Shown piece by piece: positions 34,864 through 46,887 of a stretch of 64,000 nucleotides of DNA. The stretch comes from Castor canadensis. Lineage: Eukaryota; Chordata; Mammalia; Rodentia; Castoridae. The position numbers and the translations under genes were made by a program. The stretch spans positions 143,009,343 to 143,073,342 of the forward strand of contig NC_133394.1 of the NCBI RefSeq assembly GCF_047511655.1, read 5' to 3'. A model generated the notes under the pieces. The model saw only the letters and a program-made list of their open reading frames with translations, was not told where the DNA came from and made no database searches. How positions within the stretch are numbered: the first letter of the stretch is position 1; the number at the start of each line of letters is the position of its first letter.

Positions 34864-34920
34864 GACACCACCATTTTGTAATTATTTGATACTGTCTTCG
34901 ACACCACCATTTTGTAATTA
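34864..34920 (+). repeat. Short tandem duplication, 36-bp period
   Basis: A 21-bp segment beginning GACACCACCATTTTG at 34864 is repeated exactly at 34900, separated by 15 bases. Confidence 0.9.
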
Positions 34921-35074
34921 GTTTCTGAGTTATCACTGTTTTTGTAAGGGTAACATGCATTTTTCAAATAAGCCTCATTCACATGTGCTTCTATTACAAC
35001 TAAACAGTGTGCAATAAGATTGCGTTCCATCAGCATTTGCATTAAATACTTGATTTCTGAAGTTAAGTTTATTT

Positions 35075-35230
35075 TTTTATTTACCGGTTGCGTGGCCTTG
35101 GGTAAGTTCGCTGACCCCTCTGTGCCTGAGTTGCCCTTATGGGTAATAAGGGAGTGATGACAGTGAAGATTGAGTGAGGCAATTTTTATAAAGTGCTTAG
35201 CACAGTTCCTGCATCTTAGAAATGCTAACT
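35075..35230 (+). repeat. MIR SINE, sense
   Basis: ggccttgggtaagttcgctg, ctctgtgcctgagttgccct, and agtgcttagcacagttcctg follow MIR order. Confidence 0.75.
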
Positions 35231-35689
35231 GTTAGTGTCATGGCTTATTTGCTTCATGAATATTGAGTACCTCCCATGTAGCATTCGTGGTCTAGAGATG
35301 GAGAAGATAGCATTCCTGTCTTAAAGGAGCTTAGTGAGGACTCAGGATTCATGGAGAAGAAAATTCTTGACAGATGAGTGAGAATTTGCTTAATTCTGCA
35401 AGCGTGGTGGGAAGGGTGTTTTAAACAGAAGGAACAGCAAATGTAAAAAAAATTTAGCCGCGAAAATTGGTGTTATATTTGAAGAAGGGTGAGGGCTTAG
35501 GCATGGCTGGGGCTCAGGGTGTACCTGTGAGTGTGCTCGTGTGTGGTGGGGTGGGGTTGGTGACACTGTATACAGTAAACACATCTGTCCAGGAAGTGGA
35601 AGTCAGAGTGTGGAGGTGTTGGTGCACCCAGCCAGGGCTGTTGCTGTCTTTACCCCTCAGAGACTGTAGATTGGGCCATAGCAGGGTGA
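35231..35689. other. Intron sequence, possibly old MIR/L2 relic
   Basis: ttgagtacctcccatgtagc near 35264 is reminiscent of MIR-like relics; otherwise nothing recognised. Confidence 0.3.
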
Positions 35690-35800
35690 GTAACAGAACC
35701 GTGGCACAATTATTTAACGTTTCTGTGCCTTGGATTCCTCCTCTGAAAAACGGGACAGCAGTAGTCTCTACTTCCTGGGACTGATTTAGGGACTTGTATG
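35690..35800 (+). repeat. MIR fragment, sense
   Basis: gtttctgtgccttggattcc, tcctctgaaaaacgggacag and following bases fit MIR. Confidence 0.55.
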
Positions 35801-36634
35801 AGACAAGACCTTTAAGTTCTAGACCAACAGTCAGTGCATGGTAAAAGTCCACTCAGCTTTGGCTTTGCTATTGAGCAAAGGGAAATCACGAAGGCGGTTT
35901 TGGCCCTGGAATGAAAGGATTTGTCTGCCAGACCTCAAGATCCCTCCGGCTCCTCCATGGAGGAAGGACTGACGTCTGTCTTGGAGCACGTTTGCTGTGA
36001 GGAAGGAATCAGCGGATAGGGCAATGCATAAAAGAAAAATCATGCACACTTACTGGCTGACTGAGCTATTTTTAGTCTCATATGTCTGAGGCAAAGGATG
36101 GATCTTCATGGCATTTTTCTTTTAAGATGCGAAATTACCGTAAACCAAGATTATGTAACTTGCCAATGACACTTGGACACTGAGGTCCAAGCTGTGGGCC
36201 ACAAAACTTTCAGCAGCTATTTTGGAGAACAGATGACAGGGTCTTCAGTCCTGAGCTTTCTTCCTGCCTCAACAGGATTGGGATCTGTGTGGAAAACCAG
36301 AAGCGAAGAGCTATAGCTTCTGGGAAATCTTCCTCTCCCTCAGCTGGCAGCCAGCCTGTCCCAAGGACCCCACAGTACATTGGCGGTGAATCAAAGGGAA
36401 ATATGAGACCCAGTTTCCAACTTGGTTAAATGAGACAACAATATATCCACATCCAAAGAACATTCTGGGTGCTGAGTGGGGCAGTGCAGGTAGATTGTCA
36501 GATTGAGGGTTGGTATCAGGTGAAGTCTGTTTCCTTCCTCACATGGCACTTCACGCCCCATCGTAGGCCTTGGCCTTTTGTTCATTTCATGGGTGTTTGT
36601 CTTGAATCCTTCTGGTACCTTCCTCTCTCTCTAA
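35801..36634. other. Intron sequence, nothing recognised
   Basis: No exon or repeat assigned. Confidence 0.35.
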
Positions 36635-36740
36635 ACGTAATACTATGGCCTTGGCGAAGTCTTTCACTTTCCTGAACCTGTTTCCTCTTCTGACTTCCCT
36701 GGATTACATTAGATATGAACTCCAAGGCTCTTTCTTTTGC
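36635..36740 (+). repeat. MIR/L2-like fragment, sense
   Basis: atggccttggcgaagtcttt, cctgaacctgtttcctcttc. Confidence 0.45.
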
Positions 36741-37940
36741 CTTGGGGCTGATGGTTGTAATGAGGTAGACTATTTGTTTCTGTTTCCAATCTGCCACATT
36801 AAACATAAAACTCAAAGTCCGTAATGTGTTTTTGACTGTGTCTGAGTCGATCTTGCTGAGTCACGGGGTCTTGCTTTGCTACACAAGCTGTCTGGAACTG
36901 GAGGGCCACTTTTTTGCCTGTGAATGCTGTGTGCCCTATTGTCTTAGAACCGGCACACAGAGGAAGGCCCTGGATTGTTTGTTCCTGCTATCCTAAGAGT
37001 AGCTCACATGCAAATGCAGGATGTACTAAAATTACAGAGCTCAGGGGGGGGCCCTGGACCATCAGATTTTTTTTTTTTGAGAGGTTAAAATTAATCTGAA
37101 CCAAGACTAGAAAATAAGCTTAAGGTGTTAGGTTATTTTGAAAAGACTGTTAATGCCTGTTGGCTAAGTGCATTAAACTGCTTTGAAACGATCACTTGTG
37201 TGTATTTTAAAAACTGCTTGCTGGGATGGTGATTTAAACCTATTTTTTTCTGGACTCAAAACTTTGCATTTGTTGAAAAAAATACTGTATTTGAAACAAG
37301 TAAACATTAAAATGTAATTTATTATATTTCCAGGCATTTGTCTGAAAAGAAAATATGTCAAGACATTTATAGTTTGAAAGTGAAATCTCTGCCTCAATTC
37401 ACTCCATTGTATTTGCAAGGAGCTCAGCCCTATGTAATATTACCTGCTCTCTGGAGACCTCCTTGAAGGGACACCAGATGCTCTGGGTATAATGAGAGGA
37501 TGGGGGAGGTGGAGAGAGAGTGCATGGGGAATGGTTTCTAGTCCTAATTCTATATTTCCTGTGATTTTTTTTTTTTTTTTTTAAGGCAGGGGAAAAGCGA
37601 GAAGAAAGAGCTCTGCTGTTAGTTTTATTATGGCTGTGATTTTAAAACCATTTAAGAAGTAGCATTCACAGTGGACCCTGTGGTGTCCCGGATGGAATTG
37701 CATTGACTCATTCATTCTTCCACAGCGTACAGTTTCCTTTATTACACGCTCAGTGATGGAGGCTGGCAAGAAAGGCCTGCCCTCAGGATGCTCGCAGCCT
37801 AATAGGGGAGGCAGTTGGCTAAGCCTCTGGTGATGAAGAAGGGGTGACAAGTGTTGTGATTGCTAAGAGCTGCCTGTTGAGAGCAGTGGGGATAGGAGTT
37901 ACCTCGCCAGGACTGGAGTATTGAGATGCCTTCTTTTGCT
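36741..37940. other. Intron sequence, unique-looking, AT-rich in 37070-37440
   Basis: No transposon recognised. 37070-37440 resembles conserved non-coding DNA in composition (ATTA cores, long A/T runs). A 20-T run lies at 37564-37583. Confidence 0.35.
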
Positions 37941-37999
37941 CTCTCTCTCGCTCTCTCTTTCACACACACACACACACACACACGCACACACACACACAC
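37941..37999 (+). repeat. (CT)n / (CA)n microsatellite
   Basis: Short CTCTCTCG run and two CA runs separated by ACGC. Confidence 0.95.
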
Positions 38000-38420
38000 G
38001 CTCACAGTCACTCTAAATTCCTTGTGTTACAGCATAAACTGTGACCCAAATATTCATAGATTTAAACTTCTTGATGATGGTGCGTATCTGTTGATCTCTA
38101 GAGAAAGGCAAGTGATGGCTGCAGCCGGGCCCCTTAACCCACTGTAATCTAAACCTTGGATGAGAGAGAAAAGAAAAACACAGCTCCTCTAAGTCCATTT
38201 AAAAGCCAAGATGTGGCAAAATTTATCTTCTTTTTTTCTGAGCCATGAGAAATTGTCTGAGGATAGGTAGAAAATTTAATCCTTAATAATGCTTTGAACA
38301 TAGCAATTTTGTGAAATTTCTGGCTTGTTACACTGTGAACCTTAACAACAACAAAAAAATTTAATCCCAAATCTCTTTCCTCTAACTATGGTACATAGCT
38401 AAACTACACTGTCAGAATTT

Positions 38421-38490
38421 TTTTTTTTTTTGGTAGTACTTGGGTTTGAACTCAGGGTTTTGCTTGCTAGGTGTCTTACCTCCAGTCCTG
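38421..38490 (-). repeat. ID-like SINE fragment with target-site duplication
   Basis: T-rich end then gggtttgaactcagggtttt in reverse. CACTGTCAGAATTT at 38407 and CACTGTCTGAATTTT at 38491 flank it with one change. Confidence 0.75.
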
Positions 38491-38599
38491 CACTGTCTGA
38501 ATTTTAAGAAGAAATAGCTATTCCAAAGCCTTGGATAGTTAGGAGTCCATAAAACTGAAGGTAGGAGACTGATGAGAAAAGGTAGAACTTCAAATTTCA

Positions 38600-38900
38600 A
38601 GAGCAGGAACAATTGTGAACATTTATTGAGTTGCTGCATGCTCCCCACACCCAAGCTCCATTACTTTATTGTTTTAATCAAGCCACTCACCTCTGGGGAA
38701 GGAGTGGGTAGCCTCCATTTTTCAAATGAGAACGCTGAGGCTGAGGGAGGTTCAGTCACTAGCCCAGGGTTTTACAGCAAGGCAGAAGCATCCTGTGGCT
38801 TGAACTGGGTGTGCCAAGTTTAGAGCAGAACCTCACTGCTCAACTCTATGACTCTCTAGATAGTGCCCCGCTTTACAGATGAGGAAACTGAGGTCTATGG
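38600..38900 (-). repeat. MIR SINE, antisense
   Basis: aacatttattgagttgctgc, catttttcaaatgagaacgc and ggttcagtcactagcccagg are reversed MIR. A second core piece (ttacagatgaggaaactgag) follows at 38873. Confidence 0.7.
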
Positions 38901-39409
38901 AAGTCCTGGGCTTCTTAGAGGCCCTCATAGTCTGCTATGGACTCAGCCTGGGTATACTGAGAGTCCATAGTGAGGGTTACACCCTCATGCACTGCTTGAG
39001 CTCAGGGACCATTCCTGCATCAGCAACACAGAATCCAGAAGCAAGGGCAGTAAAAGTCATCTAGAATATTCTTGAATGAATGAAGAATATGAGAGGAGTA
39101 GCAGGCTCTGAAGTTTAAACAGTGGGAACAACAATGAACTCTAAATCTCACAAAGACAAGCTCAATGTCTGTCTTCCATGCAGAGCAGCAATAAGACATC
39201 TATGTGAAATAGATGAAGGTCTCCCTTTGAGTGACCCTGCAGCCCTTCTGTGCACAAGAAGAACTTGCTGGTCTCCTGATCTTCTTAATCAACTCTGACC
39301 CCCTCAGGGCTTGGAAAAGTGCTCTGAATATCCTTTCCTCTCCTTGGCTAGTTGCTTTTTTTTGCAGTACCCAAACTGCCCACTGATACAAGAAGATTTG
39401 TTTTCATTT

Positions 39410-39490
39410 ACTTTAGTCACTCCAAGTGTGGCACAGGACCTGAAATATAGTTGATGCTCACTAAATATTGATTGAACACGTGAAGAATTT
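39410..39490 (+). repeat. L2 3'-end fragment
   Basis: atagttgatgctcactaaat followed by attgattgaaca is the usual L2 end. Confidence 0.6.
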
Positions 39491-39766
39491 TAAGGGTGTG
39501 TTAATTGTCTTCTATCATTAGAACACCATGCATATAGAAGTGACATTAGGTCTTGTCATGGAGAAGATTGGAAATGATTCTATAAGGGATGACAGGACTT
39601 GGATTTATTAGAGGAAAAGAAGGACATGCTGGACAGAAGAAACAGAGGCCTAAGAGTGCTACAGAGCACTCAGGTCTTAGGCAGGATTAGCGGGGTGGCT
39701 TGTCACAAGGGAAGAGAGAACTGGAAGCAGGTACCACCACCACTGTTTTTCATACTTGGACATACT

Positions 39767-40140
39767 TGTCAATCAGCTTTCCATCATTACTATGAAATAC
39801 CTGAGGTTGTAAGAGTAAAGTTTATTTTGACCCCCAGTTTCACAGGTTCCAGTCTATGGTCAGCAGGATGCAGACCTGGGGAAAAGCTGCTTGACACAAT
39901 AGTGAAGAGCACATGGTACAGCCAACTGCTCACCTCCTGGTTAGAAATCAGAGGAAAAGGAAGGGACTGGGGTCTCACAATTCCCTTTAAGGGCACCCTC
40001 CTCCCCCAGCCCTGTGTGACCTAATGGTCTTTCACTAGGCTCACTTCCTATAGGTCCTGCCACTTCTCAGCAGGGCCACCTTAGGACCAAGTCTGCCATA
40101 TGGTCCTTTGACAGACATTCAGCCCCCAGACTATAGCAGG
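39767..40140 (-). mobile_element. MaLR (MLT1-like) LTR, antisense
   Basis: cttgtcaatcagctttccat, gaaatacctgaggttgtaag, agtttattttgacccccagt and a right end of cccagactatagca correspond block by block to the elements at 1342 and 46250. Confidence 0.6.
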
Positions 40141-40712
40141 CACCATACACATGGAATGCAGTGAAAATAGAATTCATGGTGTTGGTAAATTGGCTTCATG
40201 TTTGCTAGGGAGATATTCTTCTCTTTCTTCTTTACCCCCTCTGCATTATCAACACTTTCCTGAGAATCAGAACAAAAAATATACATCCAAGAAGAGAGTT
40301 TTCATTAGGTATAGGCTCACATTAGAGAGACTGAGAAATCTCAGAACCTGTCACCTCCAAGCTGAAGATCCAAGAAAAACAGTGCTGTAGTTGGCTCAAA
40401 AGCCAGTGAGATGATGGTGCAGAGTGCTGTCTGCTCGGTAGGTCTGAAAATCCCACTCTTTGTCTCCCTCTTTTCCCCCACCTCAGCTCAGACAGTCAGG
40501 CAGTTAATCCAATCTCCTCCTCTTTTGGAGGTTAGGCCTTCCATGGATTGGTTGATGACCACCCCTAATGGGGAGGGTCATCTGCCTTACTCCACCAATC
40601 ATGTGCTGATCATGGAGAATACACCCTCCCAGGTTTAGCCAGACACCTGTCTTCCCCTGGCCAATCAAGTTGACACTTGAAATTACCCATCCTATCCTTT
40701 CCTGCCAAAATA
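40141..40712. other. Intron sequence, nothing recognised
   Basis: A 120-codon minus-strand frame at 40504-40866 runs into the SINE and is not credible as a gene. Confidence 0.35.
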
Positions 40713-40724
40713 CTGCCTTCTCAT

Positions 40725-41063
40725 CAGGCACCAGTGGCTCAAGCCTGTAGTTCAAGATACTTCGGAGACTGAGATTGGGAAGATCTCCATTGTAGGCCAG
40801 CATGGGCAAAAAAAAGTTCACAAGACCCCATCTTAATGGGGAAAGAAATGGCACTGTAGTGCACAACTGTCACCCGGTGATGGAGGGAGGCATGAAATAT
40901 AAGGGTAATGGTCCGGGTGAGCATGGAGAAGAAAAGCAAGACCTTCTCTCCAAAATAACTGGAGCAAAAAGGAATGGAGGTGTGACTTAAGTTGTAGAGT
41001 GCCTGCCTAGCAAGCACAGAGCTATGAGTCCAAACCCCAGTACCATAAAAGAAAAAAAAAATC
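40725..41063 (+). repeat. Full-length B1/ID composite SINE with target-site duplication
   Basis: B1-like unit (aggcaccagtggctcaagcc), a second unit, then the ID-like part (gtagagtgcctgcctagcaa) and an A-rich tail. CTGCCTTCTCAT before (40713-40724) and CTGCCTTCTTCAT after (41064-41076) are the duplicated target. Confidence 0.9.
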
Positions 41064-41076
41064 CTGCCTTCTTCAT

Positions 41077-42439
41077 AGAGGCTGGTGTCGGAGGTCCTGG
41101 AATGTTTGGTTGAGGAGTTTGAACTTGACTTTATAGCAATATGGAACCACTATATGTTCTTGAACAGATCCATTGAAATCTCATTCATGGTCCCTCACGT
41201 GGTCCATTTACACTGAGCATGGCCAGGCAGTTAGCATACAATGGTCTGTAAAAACAGAAATGAGCCTTTCTTATATAAAACTAACAACCAAGTAAGAGAG
41301 ATGGAAAGCAACTAAACAGTCATAGCATACTTATAATGGATAAGATACACACCACGTAACACAGTGGGATATATAGACTGTAGGAATCAAGCATGTTGCT
41401 ACATTGGTGAGAATAGTAGTCAGGGAAAGCTTTTTATTTTCATTTTTTTTAAGGCAGTGAAGTTTTAACTAGAAAAGTAGGACACAAGATGCCAAGATGA
41501 ACTTCCAGAAGAGGACTGACAAAGGTCCTGTGCTAGGAAAGGGCCAGTTTTCGACATTCTAGACAGCAAAGAGAAGTAAAATGAATTTAAGGTTGGGGCC
41601 GGATCATGTTTGACTGGGAATCAACCATACTGAGGGTTTGGCTCTCTTTTCTTTACCTTTTTTTATTCCTAAGAGCAATGGGAAGTGTGCTGCTCTTGCT
41701 GAAGGTTTAAAAGAGGGTACACAATTGGAATAGCATTTTAAAAACCTCTCAGCTGCTAAGTGGAGAACAGAAAGGTTTAAGAGCAGATACAGGAAGACAA
41801 GTTAAAGAGGGATATTGCAGACTTCCAGGTAAAAGATGACAATGAACTTTATGGGCAATGGTTTGCTGTGGAGGGAGTTGAGTAGGAACAGGCTCCTTCG
41901 AATTCTGGCATTACTGGAAGAAGATGGTGGGAACTCTTCTCAGGCTTCATCGCCATTTGTTCTTGCTAACAGCATGTGCCTGTGTGTGTAAACCCCACGT
42001 CAGCATGTGCTTTAATGATGCTCACTGTACCTGCTTCCCAGAATCCTCTTGAAATTGCTGTAAGAACACACTTTCAATGTCTATCAACTCCGTGCATATC
42101 CCAGACAGCTTCTCTGCCTCCCCTGAGCTGTGCTATTCCCCATCTCTGCCTTTCTTTGCTTCTGATTAGCATCTTCACATTTTTGTTACTTACCAGCTGG
42201 ATCAACATCCTAAGATAAAGTGTTCATTCTCATTCTCTTCCTCATTTTTGAGTCTCATTATTTCTCTGTTTCTCCTTGGTTATTAGTGGTCCTGTTTTCA
42301 AGTGCCTCTTGTCTTTGAAAAGCTCTTGTGACTCTCTTATGCCCATTGCTGTTTTGTTGGCCTATCTTCCTTTTCCCTGTAAGCTTTAAGTGTGGCATTA
42401 GAGCTTTCATCCTCTTTCCTCTTCTTGAGGGACAACTGT
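41077..42439. other. Intron sequence, partly resembling old reverse L2
   Basis: 41440-41630 (cttccagaagaggactgac, gaatttaaggttggggcc) recalls reversed L2 sequence; otherwise nothing recognised. Confidence 0.3.
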
Positions 42440-42512
42440 AGACACTTTACATGTTACTAAGCAGTATCTGACACAGAAGAGAGGCTCAATAAATACTGGT
42501 TAAGTTTGTTTC
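42440..42512 (+). repeat. L2 3'-end fragment
   Basis: gagaggctcaataaatactg followed by gttaagttt. Confidence 0.6.
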
Positions 42513-42565
42513 TTTATTGAGTGTGGAGACATTCCTGGCCTCATTTAAAATGCTTCTTGAGCTTG

Positions 42566-42672
42566 CTTTCTCTCTCCTCCCCTCTCCCCTTTCCACCCTT
42601 CCTTTCCCTCCCTTCCTCTCTCCTCTTCTCTGCTGTCATCCCTCCCCCTTCTCTCCCCCTCTCTCTCTCATA
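42566..42672 (+). repeat. CT-rich polypyrimidine tract
   Basis: About 105 bases of CTCC/CCTT units with rare purines; on the minus strand G-rich, with possible quadruplex-forming runs. Confidence 0.85.
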
Positions 42673-43329
42673 TAGGGGTACCTGCTATCTGAATCTAGGT
42701 TTCCCCCCCCGCAGCGTCTCACAAGAAAGATCATTTATGTCTCTGTGAATCTATGATAGCGACTTAAATTGCCACCTATTCCTGTGAGAATATCTCACAA
42801 TTACTTGGTCTACTAAACTCTCACTGATACATTTACTTTCCAATAGGTTGTTAGATGACTTTAGATGATTTGCATAATGGGTCTCAGTTTCTCTATCTGT
42901 TAAATGGCAATAATCAGATAATGAAAACATTTAAAGATATTAGGAAAGCAGGCATTTATCCCGTATGCAGGAACTGTACTTGATTTTAAAGATGAAAAGA
43001 CAGCAAACAGGGAATGGGCAGGGAAAAGAGGATGATTTGTGTTATGAGAATAACTAATGCAAGCTCCTGTTGAAAGTCAAAGGAGTGCCCTGGTTTGGAA
43101 GTAGTCTCCAAAGTGAGATCGTTCTCTTTCTTCATGCAACATCTGGTCTTTTTCTCTCTCCAGGTTAATGTTAAAGATGAAAGGGGGCAACAGATTTAAA
43201 TGTGTTTTGAGATAATAAAAGCACCATATAAATTCCACATTGAGAAATTATCACTGAGTTAAGAGGCTTATGCAATGGGTGGGACATTTGGTGAATGAAA
43301 GGAGATTTTTGAGGGTCAATCGAAATAGT
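42673..43329. other. Intron sequence, nothing recognised
   Basis: A run of eight C near 42703-42710. Confidence 0.35.
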
Positions 43330-43544
43330 TCTGAAAAGGGTCTGTTGTTTGCTGATGACTGTTAATTTGGAGCAGTTTAATGTGTTTCCCCTTAGTGTAC
43401 TAGAGATTTGTGATGGAATTAGCTATGCAAATTGAATCCTTAAAAAAAAACCTCCACAAACCTGTATGTTATATTTATAAACTTTACATTGTACCAAAGT
43501 CAGCAAATGTCACAGAATTAAAATCAGTAAATGCAAAAGTGAAG

Positions 43545-43558
43545 GTTTCCATAGCAAC
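43545..43558 (+). promoter_or_regulatory. RFX X-box-like motif
   Basis: GTTTCC, spacer AT, AGCAAC. The right half-site is perfect; the left half has T where a purine is usual. Confidence 0.45.
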
Positions 43559-43672
43559 GGTAACTAGCCCATATTGCAAGTAAAATGGAATGTACATTAG
43601 GATTTACATTTAATCATCTATTAGTAGGAAAAAAAATCCTATATGGAACAGGTGCAATATGGATTCGTTAGG

Positions 43673-43686
43673 GTGACCATGGCAAC
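43673..43686 (+). promoter_or_regulatory. RFX X-box motif, full consensus
   Basis: GTGACC, spacer AT, GGCAAC matches the imperfect palindrome GTNRCC-N2-RGYAAC at every specified base. It starts 128 bp after the start of the weaker copy. Confidence 0.55.
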
Positions 43687-43700
43687 TCTTTATCTTTTAA

Positions 43701-45954
43701 ACTTTATGTTTTATCTGCTATAACTTATGTGTATCAAATTTTGACTTCTTTAAGGAAAATGAGTAGGAAAATTAGTCAGTGTTAGGACAGTGGTGGGTAC
43801 CTGTAGATCTGAATGCAGCAGAACATTGCTGTTGCATAAATTATCAATCAACTCAATAGATGTTTCAGGGAAATAGACCTAGAATACTAAATGTTTATGA
43901 AATTGTTGCACATAGGGTACTTATGAACAATTTCTGTCATTGTCAGTTTATCCAAACCTTCAGTGCCTCCAAAACATGGTAATGCAAGATGATTTGGGGA
44001 CTTTGAGTTGGTGTGGAAAGCCGATTGGGGTGGGATTGGACCATAGTGGGTCATAGCTTCAGTCCACCATTCTTTGCATCTGGCCTCCCTTGATGAGTGT
44101 TAGTTTCTTACTACTATGTATCCCTTGCTTTTTACTGCAAGTTCTAGGAATCTACTGTGGGCTGGGTTCTTAGAATCAAATAAGAGTATAGGGAGGAAGA
44201 AGAGAAGACTGTGTCGTGCTCATAGACTCTAAAACTCTATGTGAATGATGGCAGGATGCTTGTGTATCCTATCACAAGGCAAGCATCACCCCCAAAAGTT
44301 AGAATCTGCCTTTAACATGTCACGCCTGGAAAGGCCTGTCCATGACTGACTGCTTGCTCTGCAGACCCACAAAACCCTCTGGTAGAGGTTCTGAATCATC
44401 CTCAAGAATATGGTTCAGCCTCGTCCACATCATTCTGTATCACACAACCTAGACACAGGTTCTGCTAGTAGACAAAATTTTCTTTTACAAAATTGGAAGA
44501 AATTCTGATAATGACTAAACACATGATTTATTCCAAAATGCAGATGTATTTTTAAAATTTTAAGTGAAACCCATTAAGATTGTTTCTTTATAAACGTTAA
44601 TATTCTTTAGCATTCGTTGGCTTTGCTCTAACTGCTCTGAATCAGAAGGTTGTCAGTAAGTCATACCATCTGCTTTTTATCAAATAACCATGGTAATTAA
44701 AAGCTATTCTTAAATCAGTTAATTATTCTTGTATAGCTTTAGGAATTAGAATGAAGTTATGTGGTCACCACTCAGATCAGAATTCTGCCATCCAGACTAG
44801 AAGCTCCATCCTAATCACAACCCCCTTCATTGTACTGTATTTAGTGGTGTTTTTGGATGTAACCCTCTTATGTTTCCTACACCTCTTTCAGCTGTTGGTC
44901 TCAGCTTGACCTCCCTCTCTTTCCAATGAATACTTGTTAGCTATTTTTCACTCACTTCTTTTCTGGTCCATTTGACATCCCATAGCTTCCTCTGCTTTTT
45001 CCTGCCTAGACTGATAACATGTATGTCAGATGGCAGTGGCGTTCTATCTCACAGTCTTGTATTTTGAGGTTCGTGTCATGTTTTCTTACCACATAAAATT
45101 TTTGTTTTATACTCATTGAAAGAACCAAATTTTAGACAAATTTTTATTAAATGTCACTCTTACACATACATAAACATAGATGTCAATGAAAGAAATTGGT
45201 TAAGTATTCTTAAAGCTTACTTATGCAGAATTGCTTTTTAACTCATAGTTGTCCACAGTTTTCCACTCAGTATAACCGTCACACTATTGCAAGCATTGGT
45301 GAGATAGCACATTTCCAATAACCATTAAAAAGCCACAGATGATTCTGGGCTCTGAGCTTGCTTTGCATTATGCAGAGCTTGCTTAATTTTCAGTTCCATT
45401 TTCAGGAATGTAACTCATCTTGTTGGATGCACACTCTCCCTGACTCCTAACCTCAACTGTTTGATTCTGAGAAGCTTCTGAGTGATCCATGTCTGCCTCT
45501 CATTTTCTTCCAAGCCATTCACACCCAGCCTGCAAATTATGATGCTTCTGATTTAACATTTGCATATGCATAATGACAGTGATGGCTTGACAGAGAAGGT
45601 AAATCAAAATCTGATTGTAAGACATGCACTGAGATGCTGGATTGATATGTAGAAAGCGTGCATCTTGGAATTAGTGAAATTATATATATAGGCATAGATA
45701 TTTGGGATTTTACTGTCCTTATTTGTCTTATAACATTTTTTCTCACCTAAAATATATTCTGGCATTTTCTTCGTTATATAGGATATAAAACTGGACCTTA
45801 AAATCTGCTCATTTGCCAGCCTATGTATTACTGTGATCCATATTATTAATGGATTTTGGTCTTGTTATCTAATTCTGTTGTAGATATTTTCCATAAGATT
45901 CTGTCTGGTTTATGTAGGGAGGTGGAGACATTTTAAGAGGATTCTGTCATTGTT
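43701..45954. other. Long intron block with no recognised repeat
   Basis: More than 2 kb without clear transposons; AT-rich, no exon-like frame. Confidence 0.4.
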
Positions 45955-46249
45955 TGTTATAGATCTAAATGTCTGTTAAGAAGTGAATGGATAAACAAAT
46001 GTAGTATATCCATACAGTGGAAACCATAAATAGGAACAAATTCTGATACTTGGTATAGCATGGATGAACCTTAAAAACATCATGCTGAGTAAAAGAAGCC
46101 TATCACAACAGACCATACATTGTATGAGGACTGGGAGAGGAATTCCTGCAATAAAAATCTATCCAAACTGGTTGTGGTAATAATGATTGTACAACTTGGT
46201 AAATTTTCTAAAAATTAACATACCTGAATTTTATGATCGTCAACAAGAT
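45955..46249 (+). mobile_element. Old L1M ORF2 3' fragment, sense
   Basis: gtgaatggataaacaaatgt, agtatatccatacagtgg, agcatggatgaaccttaaaa and catcatgctgagtaaaagaa follow L1 ORF2 end and 3' UTR. Confidence 0.7.
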
Positions 46250-46655
46250 TGTATTAGGGTCAGCTTTCTGTCCCTATGACCAAATACCTGATATAATGGA
46301 CTTATGAGGTAAGTCTCCAGGTAAATGGATCTACTTTGGCTCATAGTTTCAGCAATTTCAGTCCATGATCTGTTGGCCCTGTTGCTTCCAGCCTATGGGA
46401 GAGAGCACATCATGGTGGGAGAGTTTGGTGGAGCAGAGTTGCTCACCTAATGGCAGATGGGAAGCAAAAAAAGAGAGAGAGGAAGGGACTGAGTTCCATT
46501 ATCCCCTTCAAAGTCATGCCCTCTGTAACCTGACCTAACTTCTTTCCGCTAAGCCCTGCCTCTTAAAGGTTCCACCATTTCCCAATAATATCACAGGCTG
46601 GGGGTCAAACCTTCAACACATGGCCCTTGAAGGACATTCAAGATCTCAACTACAG
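46250..46655 (-). mobile_element. MaLR (MLT1-like) LTR, antisense
   Basis: Starts TGTATTAG and ends ...TCAACTACA. Blocks ctttggctcatagtttcagc, ggagcagagttgctcaccta and ccaccatttcccaataatat match the other two copies (1342, 39767). Confidence 0.65.
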
Positions 46656-46656
46656 T

Positions 46657-46878
46657 TGGGCACAGATTGCTCATGACTGCAATGCCTACCTGGAAGGATG
46701 AGTTCCAGAGGATGTGTCTCAAGGCCAGCCTGGGCAAATAGCTCATGAGACCTTATCCCCAAAATAAGTAGAGTAAAGTAGACTGTGGGTGCAGCTCAGG
46801 TGGTAGAGTGCTTACTTTGCAACTGTCAAGCTCTGAGTTCAAATCCCAGTCCCACCAAAAAAACCCCCCAAAAAACCA
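46657..46878 (+). repeat. B1/ID composite SINE with 9-bp target-site duplication
   Basis: B1-like part (aaggccagcctgggcaaata), ID part (gtgcagctcaggtggtagag), A/C-rich tail. AACTACAGT at 46648-46656 recurs at 46879-46887; the insertion hit the end of the MaLR LTR. Confidence 0.88.
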
Positions 46879-46887
46879 AACTACAGT

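Larger units (their letters stand above)
43330..43700. promoter_or_regulatory. Candidate intronic enhancer with POU octamer and two RFX X-boxes
   Basis: This is an AT-rich, repeat-free stretch of LDB2 intron 1. It carries a perfect octamer ATGCAAAT at 43425-43432, an X-box-like GTTTCCATAGCAAC at 43545-43558 (one departure in the left half-site), and a full-consensus X-box GTGACCATGGCAAC at 43673-43686. X-boxes (GTNRCC, short spacer, RGYAAC) are bound by RFX factors. The base composition and lack of repeats resemble deeply conserved non-coding sequence, but conservation was not measured. Confidence 0.45.

Noticed and set aside
40978..41040. tRNA-like A and B boxes, as also in every ID-type SINE
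   Set aside because: They belong to SINEs with A-tails and target duplications, not to functional tRNA genes; no cloverleaf with a proper acceptor stem is kept.
43632..43650. Possible CArG box (cctatatgg) near the X-boxes
   Set aside because: Only five A/T bases between CC and GG instead of six.
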